64,000 bases of DNA from Sistotremastrum niveocremeum HHB9708 (lineage: Eukaryota; Basidiomycota; Agaricomycetes; Sistotremastrales; Sistotremastraceae). Made by a program: the position numbers and the translations under genes. The stretch spans positions 303,910 through 367,909 of the forward strand of contig KV419402.1 of the NCBI GenBank assembly GCA_001630475.1, given 5' to 3'. This document shows positions 46,603 to 57,725 of this stretch, piece by piece; the stretch's first letter is position 1; each line of letters starts with the position of its first letter. The notes beneath the pieces were generated by a model. The model made no database searches and had not been told where the DNA came from. It was given only the letters and a program-made list of their open reading frames with translations.

Positions 46603-47964
46603 ATGTCTCTCATCATCCCTCTCGAGCGCCCAATATCGACAGATACAGTCTCGGTCTACACGTCATACGACATTGATAACCCTCCAGCACATCCCGGTCC
46701 AGACTTCACTCGAATAATATGCATATCCGACACACACGCAGAGTCCTTCCCAGTACCCGACGGAGATGTGCTTATCCACGCTGGCGATTTGACCGACCTG
46801 GGATACTTCGATGAGCTGAAGACAACGATGGATTGGATTTGTGCTATGCCACATCGAGTGAAGATTGTTATTGCGGGGAATCATGATGTTGGTAGGAAGT
46901 CTCTTTGTTCGTGTCGGTGGGGGGATGTGTGGATTGATGATGCGATGTTGCAGTTGCCTTTGGATTCGGAGACTTATCATAGGAATTGGGCGAAGTTGGC
47001 TATGGGAAAGCCTGAGGTACGTGATCGTCCATCTGGCACTTTTCCGTCTGACCTCGATATCATGTAGAGTACTTCAGAAGCTCTTGATCTTATGACTGGG
47101 ACACAGGCACGGAATGCCGGCGTGGTGTATCTCAATCAGTCGAGCGTTCAATTACAGCTCAAACCTGGTGGTAGACATTGGAACATATTTGGGACTCCTG
47201 TAAGTTCACCCATCGACATCATCTCATCTCGCTCCTCAGTTCTGATCCTGATATAGGCATCACCTGGGTCAGGTCTGATCTCACATCCTATCGTGCCGAA
47301 CGCAGTTGATCTCATCTGTTATCTACAGGCTCCGCCTTTTGTTATAAGAGAGGAGAAGATGCTAAGAGTCAGTCTTGAGCCTCGGCTTCTGTTGACGATT
47401 CTTGATGTCAATAAGACCTTCATTCTGCGATTCCGGAGGACACTGATATCTTGTGAGGTCATTCACCTGTCAGTTCAGTGACATGTCTGATCGCTGCGTC
47501 GAAGAATTACACATACGCCGCCTTATAACATACTTGACGACGTGCAGTATGCAGACCGCGTTGTGCACCCCGGTTGTAAAGATTTGTGGGAACGAGTGCA
47601 AGATGTACGACCGAGGGTCCACGTCTTCGGTCACATACACCTACGTGAGTTTTCATAAACTTGATCAATGAGATGTTGCCACTGATATTTCGTGTGATAG
47701 CTCATGGCGCTCTGATTCATCAGTGGCCTGGCTCTACCCCAGATACAGCTCAATATCAAGAAACGTTGTTTATCAATGCAGCTAATCAACCAATAGGCGC
47801 TGGTGTGGGCCAGCTTCAAGACGATATGCGAGAACGTGGAGTACGTTGCTTCCGCCGTTTTGAAAGGGGTATAGTACTGATCTTCGGTGCTATCATAGAT
47901 TGAACTGAAGACAGGAAGCTATCCCTTTCAGCCTGTGATTGTAGACATCCGTGATATTCCATAA
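46603..47964 (+). CDS. calcineurin-like metallophosphoesterase (239FB-like family)
   Basis: Metal-binding motifs appear in order: ICISDTHAES, HAGDLTDLG, VIAGNHDVG, ILITHTPPYNILDD and HVFGHIHLPHG. The chain needs several short introns. A 16-nt exon (47257-47272, ASPGS) and a GTCAGT...AATAAG intron keep the frame through AFCYKRGEDAK and SAIPEDTDIL. The last intron ends at 47899 and the gene closes with YPFQPVIVDIRDIP at TAA 47962-47964. Two metal ions would be bound by the Asp/His/Asn set. The physiological substrate is unknown. Confidence 0.8.
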
Positions 47965-48996
47965 TCAAGGCATCGGCAAGCTATCAACGAATTTTGCTCG
48001 ACGACGATTGTGCATCCATGCCGTTGCTGTTCGCAGTTTCTCGAGAATAGATGCGGATTACCCCTAGCTTGCGTGCTTTGATCATTGAAAGCGTTCTTGA
48101 TCGGTGGACTTGGAAAAGATCTATGAACATGGGTCCTTGGCCTTTCGGAAAGCGTACACGGTAAAGGAGCATGTGAAATTAACGTTTTAGCGTTTCGTGA
48201 CGTAGCCCACAACACACCCCTTGGGGTAGGCGAAACATCCGTTATCAGATAAATAATGCAACCGTCTGAGGCCCATGGATCGACCTCATGGGTATGCGCC
48301 ATAGTAGTGGGCGGATTGTGCGATATAGAAGGATGGGTCGGTCAAATATTGCGAGTGGAATCGGATTGATGAATACTCTTATACTCGTCATGAACTGTGC
48401 CGTGGCACAGAAGCTTTAGCAACTTGAGGCGCGTTCCGGATGGGGAACGGCCGGACATCAAGTTCCTTTTTGAGGATATCGAAGTTTCGGCTGAGCGGCG
48501 TTGCATCACTAAGCATTTAACAATTTGACCCAAACCTCTTCAAATTTGTGCTGGTGTTTCGTCTACGACAGGCGTGGATTTATAGCGAGATAACTGCTCT
48601 GTTGGCTATTTTGAGAGAAAATGATGGCAAAATAATCACGGAAGTTGCCGATAACGTTCGTCCCGCTCAACATGAGTCGAACAAAGCAGCCTCGACGCTT
48701 GTGCGATTGAGTAGATCTCCATGGGTAAGACTGCACGTTCACTTCGACGTCTGTTTCGTGCCTAATTTGGGCCCAGTCTCCGTCTAAAAGCTGGCGCTAG
48801 GTGATCGGCGCTACGAAGTGCTGCTCCATCTCGGGAACTGAATACTAAACTGGCACTTATCAAAGGAGATCAACCGGGCGTTCTGCTCCGCTAAGATATA
48901 GCATGGCACATTGGGGTACTCCTTCGCGCCTTTACTCGTCTCCGCCATCATCCCCCCTTCCACCACCAACACCTCGTCTCTACGACGAAAAACAAT
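47965..48996. other. intergenic, no gene recognised
   Basis: Minus-strand frames here (for example 47928-48302) contain short protein-like phrases but no domain that I can defend. Confidence 0.4.
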
Positions 48997-51038
48997 ATGG
49001 TTCTCTTCAAGGACAGTCCGGAATATGTGGCTCGCAAGAACAACAAATTTGAGCCGGTGAACGTCACGTTCAAAGAGATTCATTCGGCGGTTCCGAAAGA
49101 GATATTCGTTCGCAATTCCGCTTGGGGCCTCTACTATTGGGGTCGCGATGTTGCCCAGTCGTTGCTCTTCTGGTATCTCGCGACGTACATTGATCCTTTC
49201 GCTGCTTCGCCTGTTGTAGCAGCATATGGAAAGACAGCTCAATTCGCTGTAAAATGGGGCCTTTGGGCGACATACTGGTGGTGGCAGAGTTTGACCTGGG
49301 GTGGCATGTGGTGTCTCGGTATGTCCTCTCTTATCCTCAAAGCAATCAATTGATCTCACAATCCAAATCAGGCCATGAAGTGAGCGATCAGTCTCGTCTC
49401 CGAATGTTTGACCCAATTCTGAATTTATTCTGATTTAAGGCCGGACACGAAACACTATCGCCCCATACTCTTGTGAACCAATTCATTGGATTCACCCTCC
49501 ACTCTTGGATTCTCGTTCCCTTCTACTCATGGAAATACTCCCATGCCATCCATCACGTAGCCAAAATTTCTCAGCGTTCTCGTTCAGCATACTGATTTCC
49601 CGTTACAGAAAGCCACAGGTCACATGGATAAAGATGAGGTACGAGAACCTGCATGATAAATGACATGGGATCTCTGATGGACGTATTTAGATCTACGTGC
49701 CGTACGTGCGACAAGACTTCAAATTACCCCCTGAGCAAGTGGCCACGAAGCGCGATTACATGGAAGTCTTCGAAGAGGCGCCCATTGTCGCTCTTGCTCG
49801 GCTCATCATCATGCAGACCTTGTATGTCATTACGTGCCCTGTCAAGTCGATTTCATTTCTGACAGGCTGCTTTACAGGGGCTACCAGCTGTATCTTACGT
49901 CAGCATTTTATCGCAAAAATATCTCTTCGAAACTTACTGAGGCGTTTTGCAGATTGAATACCATGGGCAGCCCTATGTATCCTCCTGGTACTAACGTGAG
50001 TATTGTCTTCGCTCGACTGGTACCTGGTTTGACGGCGATGATTCTCAGCACTTCGAGCCTGAATCCCCTATCTTCAAAAAAGAACAGAGTATGTGGACCA
50101 TCGTGCCTATTGGATGAGCCTATATTGAAGTTGATGTTTTAGGGAGAATGGTTGTTCTCTCCGACATCGGTGTCGGCGCTGTCGCCGCAATTTTGGCCTA
50201 CGCGACCTACAAGAGCAGCCTTTCCGCCTTCATCAAGTATTACCTCGTGACCTATTTCGTATGTCGCCCCTTCTTTCGATGAGTCTTCCAGTATCTGACC
50301 TTCTGTTCAGTTGGCCAATCATTGGTGAGTTATGTCTCTAAAACAACAACGTCATGACCCTTAAGTTCGGCGTCTCTCAGGGTTGGTGAGTACTCTGCCC
50401 TTGACCTTCTCATAGCCATGGTTAACCTTCTCAATAGTCTTGACCACATTCCTTCAACACTCCGATCCTACCCTTCCTCACTATCGTTCTGGCGTAAGCT
50501 CTGGTTATTGTGGTGATTTATTTCGACCTGACGTCCTATTGTAGGAATGGAACTTCATTCGCGGAGCTAATGCCACCGTCGATAGACCCGTCTTGGGATG
50601 GATTGGACGCTTCTTCCTCCACAACGTCTCGCACGATCACGTCGCTCACCACTACTTCTCTCGGTGAGTCGAATGGAGTTCAGCCACGCCTTAATCTGAC
50701 CGCTCAATTTAGCGTCCCTTTTTATAACCAACCCACCACTACCAAGGTCCTCAAAGAGGTCCTGGGTGACCATTACAACTACGATTCGACTGTACGTTCT
50801 CCCCCTTCCTCCTATCGTCCGATCGCTCACGCACATGGTGGTATAGAACTGCTTCTACGCACTCTGGCGCTCATTCAACGAATGCCAATTCGTCGAACCC
50901 GAAGGTGACATCGTCTTCTATAAAAACAAGAATGGAGTCGTCGCTCGTGAAGTTTCGCCTACGATGAAATCCCTCAAGGCAGTGCCTCCCGCGGTTACTG
51001 AGCGTCCGGAGCTTGTGGCTCATTTGACGGAGATGTAA
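48997..51038 (+). CDS. delta-12 (oleate) fatty-acid desaturase
   Basis: The start is MVLFKDSPEYVARKNNKFEP. The three histidine boxes are present: GHEAGHE at residues 108-114, HAIHHKATGHMDKDE and HDHVAHHYF. The His box 1 codons are split over an 8-nt exon (49372-49379) between two introns. Membrane stretches surround the boxes, and further exons give GYQLYLT, NTMGSPMYPPGTNHFEPESP and FYNQPTTTKVLKEVLGDHYN. The end is ERPELVAHLTEM. It is an endoplasmic-reticulum di-iron enzyme that makes linoleate from oleate. The first-box spacing and length agree with fungal Fad2 proteins; delta-15 activity cannot be excluded. Confidence 0.85.
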
Positions 51039-51743
51039 ATGTCTTAGATATTTTGCGTCTGTATTGTAAAGAATAGTTGCGAGAGGGATTGGAAAGAGAG
51101 GATGGAGGGACGGTTGTTGTTGCATTTTTCGACTAAGATTCGGTTTTGGCATAGCATACGTAAAGGTAGATGCAATTCAATTCATTAGAGAACACGATCC
51201 GGGTCATGAATGACCGCCTTCTTGTCATCCTCTTGTCTATGCAGCTCTCCAAGTAAAGCATTTATAGTAGCCCCTACTAGGGTGCCACGGTCAGTACCAC
51301 CGCGCGGATAACAAGATTCGACGGACTCGGAGCGTCCGGATACCGCTTCTGTTCCTACAACGTATCCGCTGCTGTCTCAACTGACGGAGTCGCCGGCCAG
51401 CTCTCCCCACCCCCTATACTATGCATCTCTCAACTTATATACAACTACAGATCGCGATGAACTTCAAGGCCGTTCAGCGCACCCCACAGGACGAGAAGAC
51501 CGAGGTGGACCACATCGGACGTGATCTGCAAGCGGAAATACCTCCATTAGCAAGTTGGTCGCAGGAGAATAGGACTTCTTTTCACGGGAGACGGGATTTG
51601 GGAAGCTATAGCTACTACTAAGTCGGTCAGTCATTATTCCCTCCTCTCCCGAAGCCACGCCACCTATCTAACTTGCTCATCGCAGGAGTCGGATACATCG
51701 AGGACTTTGGACGAATTGCTAATACTCATTGGATCTGTCAAAA
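51039..51743. other. intergenic, no gene recognised
   Basis: Contains the 3' flank of the desaturase and the upstream region of the monooxygenase. The short + frame at 51421-51621 has no recognisable domain. Confidence 0.4.
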
Positions 51744-54020
51744 ATGAACAAGACTGTCGATGTTCTGGTCGTGGGAGGCGGTCCTACAGGCCTGCTCACT
51801 GCGTACAATCTCCTGAAGCTTGGAGTTTCGGTGCATCTTGTGGGTGAGTTGACCCGTACATTGCCTCGCCCACTTTCTGAACTCGAACTATGACGATGCA
51901 GAGCGATATGAGAAATCTACACAGGCAATTTATGGGAGAGCATGTATATTGTGGCCTCGAACGTTGGAACTACTTGGTATGTTGAATTATCCTGGATCTC
52001 TTCGGACTGCTTACCATTTTTAAAATGCCAGATCAGCTCGGTGTCTATGAAGATCTGAGCGACATTGGCTTCGTCTTGAGGTACATTCTTGCCAGCTCCT
52101 CTGTCGTCAGTTTCATCATGCTCATGATAATATCAGGGGTGCGGATACTTATCGTGATGGAAAGAGACTTGAAGGAAGAGGATGGTCATTTGTCGGAAAC
52201 GCATCTCGAGGAAAAACATTCTTCACTCACCAGTGAGCTCTTCCGCTGACCAGACAGCCAGCTGAGTTCTCACTAAACCCATTCTCCTCAGTATAGGGGT
52301 TCGCCAAAAATATTCAGAGGACGTTTTCCGTCGATTTATTCGCGGGATCGATCCGACGGCTTTGAGTGCTCCAGATGTTTTCGTGGACTATGTTCAAGAT
52401 GAAACAAATGCTGAATATCCAATCACTGCAAATATTCAGAAGAATGGTACCGCGTATTCGGTGAAATGGTGCGTTGGCAGTCTATTAGATCTAGTCGCAT
52501 TCTTATCGTTTGTTCTAGTAAATACTTAATCGGCGCAGACGGTGCTCGATCTGCCGTCCGTCAACAAGCCCAGATTGACTTCCCAGGAAGCATCTCTCCT
52601 CAGCGGTGGATACGGTTAGATGCAGTGGTCAAGACGGACATGCCAAATCCTCGCTCTCGAGGCGTAGCGATCGAATCTCCCACCCACGGCAACATCCTAT
52701 GGACGCTCGTCGACCAGTATGTCATTCTCATTATCATTGGGAGTAAAATTGTCTGAATGGTATACAAGTGGACGAACGAGACTCGGTTATGCGCTGCCCC
52801 CCAAATTGTCAGAGGAATATGACAATGGGACTCTGGAGATCACGGCGGAGGTTGCAATGGAAGAAGCTAGAAAGGCCGTTGCACCTTTCACGTTGGAGTT
52901 TGAAGAATTGGACTGGTATACGGTCTATTCGATATCGCAGAGGGTCGCGGATGTGTATATTAAGGGTAATGTCGTTCTTACGGGTGATGCTTGTCATACA
53001 CACTCCTCGGGGACTGCACAGGTATGTTCCGTTCTTAAGGTACATTCATCCACCTCTTCACACAACCTCTTTGCAGGGCATGAATACTGGTGTCCATGAT
53101 GCGATCAACTTATCTTGGAAGCTAGGTGGATATCTACTCGGCATTTACACAAAAGAGGTTTTCCTTTCATATGTACGTTCCTTCTCTACTCCGAAACGAC
53201 CCATGCTGAAGTTCGTCAACAGGAGTCGGAACGGAGGTCCTCGGCCCAACATCTCATTCAGACTGATAAAGAAACCGCAAGCCTTATGAGCGGCGTGATG
53301 CCGGCTCATCTTAAAGATCAATACCCAGAAGACGTCGATATCCGTGAAGTCCTTGAAGACAGCTTCGCGCGCAATGCCGCCTTCACCGTCGGTCTCGCAA
53401 TATCCTATTCGTCAAACGTCCTCAATTGGCCTATCGATCCTTCTCTCATCACAAAGACTTTATCCGGTCATCGTCTTCAGGATATCATGCTCGAGCCTCC
53501 AGGTGCTCGAGCTCCTCGAAGACTATACGACTTGATGCCGAATACCGGACGATTTTACTTGATCGTCTGTGCAGGTTCACGAGACTCTATTCCAAGAGAA
53601 TCTCTTCGGAAGCTCGACGAATACCTCTCAAGCTCACAAAGCTTCACTCATCGACTCAATTCGAAAGCTTTCGCGTTCCTGACTATTATCTCGGGACATG
53701 CTAATCAGGCATGGGAGTTGATGGGCGTAGAGCCTTTTGGTCATGTTTATTATGATCCTAAAGGCGTGGGATATGATACTTGGGGTATCGATCCGACAGA
53801 GGGAGCAGTCCTTGCCGTTCGTCCGGATGGGATATTGGGTTTGGCCACCCCGTTAGATGATGCCGAACGATTGGGAGACTACTTCGAGGGAATCGTACTT
53901 CCTAGTGCTGCTGTCTCAGGAGCGAAGCTTAATGATAACGTCGGTATCATTCAAGATCGTCAGACAAACGCTGGAAAAGGCGAAATCTCGCTTGAGAATG
54001 AAGCAGAGCGAATAGTGTAG
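51744..54020 (+). CDS. FAD-dependent monooxygenase, phenol 2-hydroxylase type
   Basis: The start MNKTVDVLVVGGGPTGLLTA carries the GxGxxG nucleotide-binding motif. Later exons give YGRACILWPRTLELLDQLGV, FFTHHIGVRQKYSEDVFRRF, LIGADGARSAVRQ and the second FAD motif GDACHTHSSGTAQGMNTGVH. A C-terminal thioredoxin-like region includes LVCAGSRDS-type and ISGHANQAWELMGV segments. The usual HSP.AGQG is here HSSGTAQG. About nine exons; stop at TAG 54018-54020. It hydroxylates aromatic or related rings using NADPH and O2. A 5'-truncated paralogue follows at 55841. Confidence 0.83.
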
Positions 54021-55840
54021 TAACCTAATATTGCTACCGTTCTTACTGCGCTGCTCGTCTGGCGGTGCCTGCAGCCTGTATGGTAGATTTAGAGTTTTGA
54101 CTTGTATTGACACTATCCGCTGTTCTGATAGCTCATCGTGATCACCAATTGCAAAGTTCAATCTTCGACGACCTCGATTGGAGATATCGGCCGAAAGACC
54201 GAACCATTTCCTTGACCACTATCATGCCACATCGATCCCGACGTAAGCCTGGCAACTTCACCACACCCAGGACTAGAATGCTCGCAACCTTTCGATAATA
54301 AGATCTCGGTAGGAAGGTCAGCCGTTCTCTGGACCATGGACTTTATACAACAATGATCTGGATTATTGAACATCGCTCAAATGTGCTCCCAGCGTTCGAT
54401 GACGATGGGGCTGGCCGCAGAACTGGTAGTACTATGACCCCGTGTTCCTAAGATGGCGTCTTCAAACTGCTCGTCCGTGGACCATGGTGAACTTGAGGCT
54501 GTCAGCTTCCCGAGTTCTGCTCTTTGTCGATGGCTGCCTAGAGAGACTGAGTCATTGTCTCAATCCATACTATCTGGGCTCTGGTGTTTCAATTACTGTA
54601 TCCCTCTGAAATGAGCAATGCCATAAGTGAGCGCTCGTACCTGTTCCGGAGCGACTTAGAAGAGAGAACGATTCGAAATACGAATATTGAGTTTTTGGCG
54701 CACCCGTGAGTCTCCTTATCTCATATCCCAACGATTCTTGCTCACAATGCCTCTGCCGTACTGATACGACGACGGAGTGAGCGTGTAATCGCGGGACTCA
54801 TCTGGCGTATCCACCTGACCTTGATAACGTTATAACCTTGTTTTCGCTCGAGGCCCCATCAAGTTGTTGAGCGAGCCTGATCAATTTGCGGAGTGGATGT
54901 CGTAGGATGATCCTGGATAAAAATGTCTCGATTCCTGGTCAACGCATGTCTGATCCATCGAGCCCTGGGGCCTCTGTGTTTTCAAACTTTGTATCTTAAT
55001 TGGCAGATCAATACAGGGAGCCGGGTGGAATTAGGAACCTGTTTCCCCCTCTACACTGCAATACGAGAGATCCGGGAGCTGATCTGGGGTGTCGACGACT
55101 CAATGAGACTCCGCTTGCGCAATTGCTATTCGACATCCTGGTCTGTGTTGGCTGACTTGCTTCTCGACCTTATACGTAAGGAGGCACAATCACTCGAGAG
55201 CTACCGAAGGTCGAATCTGTAACAGATGACTTCTGTTCTCCTAAGTCTCAACTCCGGATCGATCGCAATTCAAGTTGACGCTGCAGGTCCGGATATCCTC
55301 AGGGCCCCTGGTTAGATCCACAGTACTCGCGAGTGGTAGCAATGCGTAAATTCGGTTGAACCGTTTGGAAAATTATGCCATTCCTAAGTCGTCGTGAGCT
55401 TAGATCATGAAAGACGAAGCAAGGCAAGACTAGATGTGCCTTGATTTTAACGTGCTCCTGGGTAGCATACGTGTTAGATCACGAAGTAAAAGTCGGAGTT
55501 AGCGGCCTGAGGTCCCCTCGTTCTTGCCATCACAGTGCTAACGGGGCTATGAGCGGTCTACCAGCTCATCTACCTATGGCGCCAGCATCATCTCAGTCCG
55601 GACCGTACTGCAATATCAAACGCATGCTGCTACCAGATGTCCATGTTAAAATGCCAGAGTAACTCCCTTGGTTCTCGGTGGCATCTTCCCACTGGCATCG
55701 TTGACATCTTTATATCTTGCAACAAGCATTTGACCGAGTCTTGAAGACTTGTAAGTACCAATAAGATGCGATACACGTTGCTCCTTAAGGTGAGATGCTG
55801 CCGTTTCCCAGGACCATGCGAATCTTACACGCAAAAACAG
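54021..55840. other. spacer with possible F-box and dehydrogenase relics
   Basis: A + frame at 54923-55222 (SRFLVNACLIHRALGPLCF) resembles the segment after an F-box but stands alone. On the minus strand at about 55600-55800 the phrases GTYKSSRLGQMLVARY and TVRTEM recall a short-chain dehydrogenase, interrupted by stops. Neither is a complete gene. The junction with the truncated monooxygenase lies close to 55830. Confidence 0.3.
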
Positions 55841-57725
55841 AGGAGGCTCCAACTATCGGAATGGACAGAGACTCGAAGGCACTGGATGGGCTTTTACAAG
55901 GAAGGCTATTGAGGGCAATACCTTCTTCTCACACTCGTTCGTCATCTGACCGCATGAATCCATCCTCGTCTCTGATTGGATGATCGTCTTAGTCTGGGAA
56001 TCCGTCAGAAATATATAGAAGAGATATTCCGTCGCTTCATTCGCAAACTGGATCCGTCGGCATTCAGTCCCTCCACAACTTTCATCGATTACACTCGGGA
56101 TGACCGGGACACCTCATATCCCATCACGGCATTTATTTCCAACAATGGATCCAAATACAGTATCAAATGGTTCGTGACCAGCTCAATGCCTCTGATTCCA
56201 TTCTCAGAGCGTCTTCAGCAAACATTTGATAGGTGCAGATGGTGCTCGTTCCGCTGTTCGAAACAAGGCGAACATCGGCTTTTCCTCTGTCAGCTCAGGC
56301 CAGAGGTGGGTGCGGATGGATGCGGTAATCAAGAGCGATATGCCAGAAGGTCGAAGAAACGGAGTATTGATAGAATCTCCGACCCATGGTAGCATTTTGT
56401 GGGTCATGATTGATCAGTGAGTCCTGACATGTTGAACGCAACAACTCGACTGAATGCTATAACAGTGGCCGGACGAGACTTGGCTATGCTTTGCCTCCAG
56501 CTTTGTCTGAGGCGTATGACAAGGGCAAGGAGATTACCCCGGAGATTGCTATGGATGAAGCAAAGAAAGCCGTCGCTCCCTTTTATCTTGAATCCGAGAC
56601 CTTGGATTGGTATACGGTGTATTCGGTTTATCAGGGTATTGCGGATTCTTACATGAAGAACGGAGTCATTCTCGCTGGTGATGCCTGCCATACACACTCA
56701 TCCGGAAGTGCACAAGTAAGGACGTTTACACGCATCAATACAGCTATCTTGATGAATCTTTTATATTTGTGTAGGGTATGAACGCCGGCGTCCACGATGC
56801 AGTGAATCTGTCGTGGAAGCTGGGAGGATATCTCCGTGGATGGTATACCAAAGACACTTTCCTTTCATACGTATGTCGCCTGCTGTTTCCAAGAAATCTT
56901 GACATACGAAAAACATTTCAGGAGTCCGAACGAAGATCGTCTGCACAACAGCTCATTGAGGTGGATATTGAACTAGCGAGCCTGTTCGGCGGTGTCATAC
57001 CACCTCACTTCAAAGATCTGCCTGAAAACTTTGATACGCGTGAAGCCCTGAACGACTGCTTCAAACGCAATGCCGGATTCACCACTGGCTTGACGATATC
57101 CTATTCGTCGAATATCCTGAATCAATCGTTTGAACCCAGCCTCGCCTCCAAGGCTGAAGCCGGTCATCGTCTTATGGATGTCATGCTAGAACCACCAGGA
57201 GGTCGTGCACCTCGACGACTATACGAGTTGATGCCGAATAACGGGCAATTCTATATCATCGTATGTGCAGGCGCACGCGATTCTATTCCAAAACGATCTC
57301 TCCGGGTACTCGTTACGTACTTGTCAAGCCCGCAGAGCTTCACGCGTCGACTACATTCCGCGGCCTTCGCATTCTTGACTATCATCAGTGGTCATGTCAA
57401 CCAAGCATGGGAGCTTCTAGGCGTGGAACCGTGGGGTCACGTCTACTATGATCCCCAAGGCGCCGCCTACAATACTTGGGGCATTGATCTAGCTAAAGGT
57501 GCCATTCTTGCCGTTCGTCCTGATGGTATCCTGGGACACGTCGTCTCCCTGGATGCACCTGAGCAGCTGGGAGCGTATTTTGATGGTATCGTGCTTCCAA
57601 GAAAGGCCGAGTCGGCTGCGGATATCGATGGGACGGAAATTATACGTAATGGGTCAGGCAATCTTCCCGTGGGCGAGATATCAGTTCAGAATGAGCCGGA
57701 GCGAATGGTGCTGGCCAAGTTGTAG
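55841..57725 (+). pseudogene. 5'-truncated paralogue of the FAD monooxygenase
   Basis: The frame starts after an acceptor-like AAAACAG with GSNYRNGQRLEGTGWAF, equivalent to an internal exon of the upstream gene, then SLGIRQKYIEEIFRRFIRKL, GARSAVRNKANIGFSS, GDACHTHSSGSAQGMNAGVH and a full C-terminal region ending PERMVLAKL at TAG 57723-57725. The exons that encode the GxGxxG motif and the first ~85 residues are missing, and nothing like them lies upstream. The rest is open and spliceable, so loss of the 5' end looks recent. Without the Rossmann start it should not bind FAD. Confidence 0.75.

Noticed and set aside
47928-48302. Minus-strand frame with EVDPWASDGCIIYLIT, thought to be a kinase fragment
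   Set aside because: No other kinase motif is present and the spacing does not fit.
54923-55222. Stand-alone F-box gene
   Set aside because: Only about 100 residues, no F-box start and no LRR body; kept only as a possible relic in the spacer entry.
55600-55800. Minus-strand short-chain dehydrogenase relic
   Set aside because: Only short phrases resemble the family, and the catalytic Lys position reads Arg; too little to annotate as a gene.
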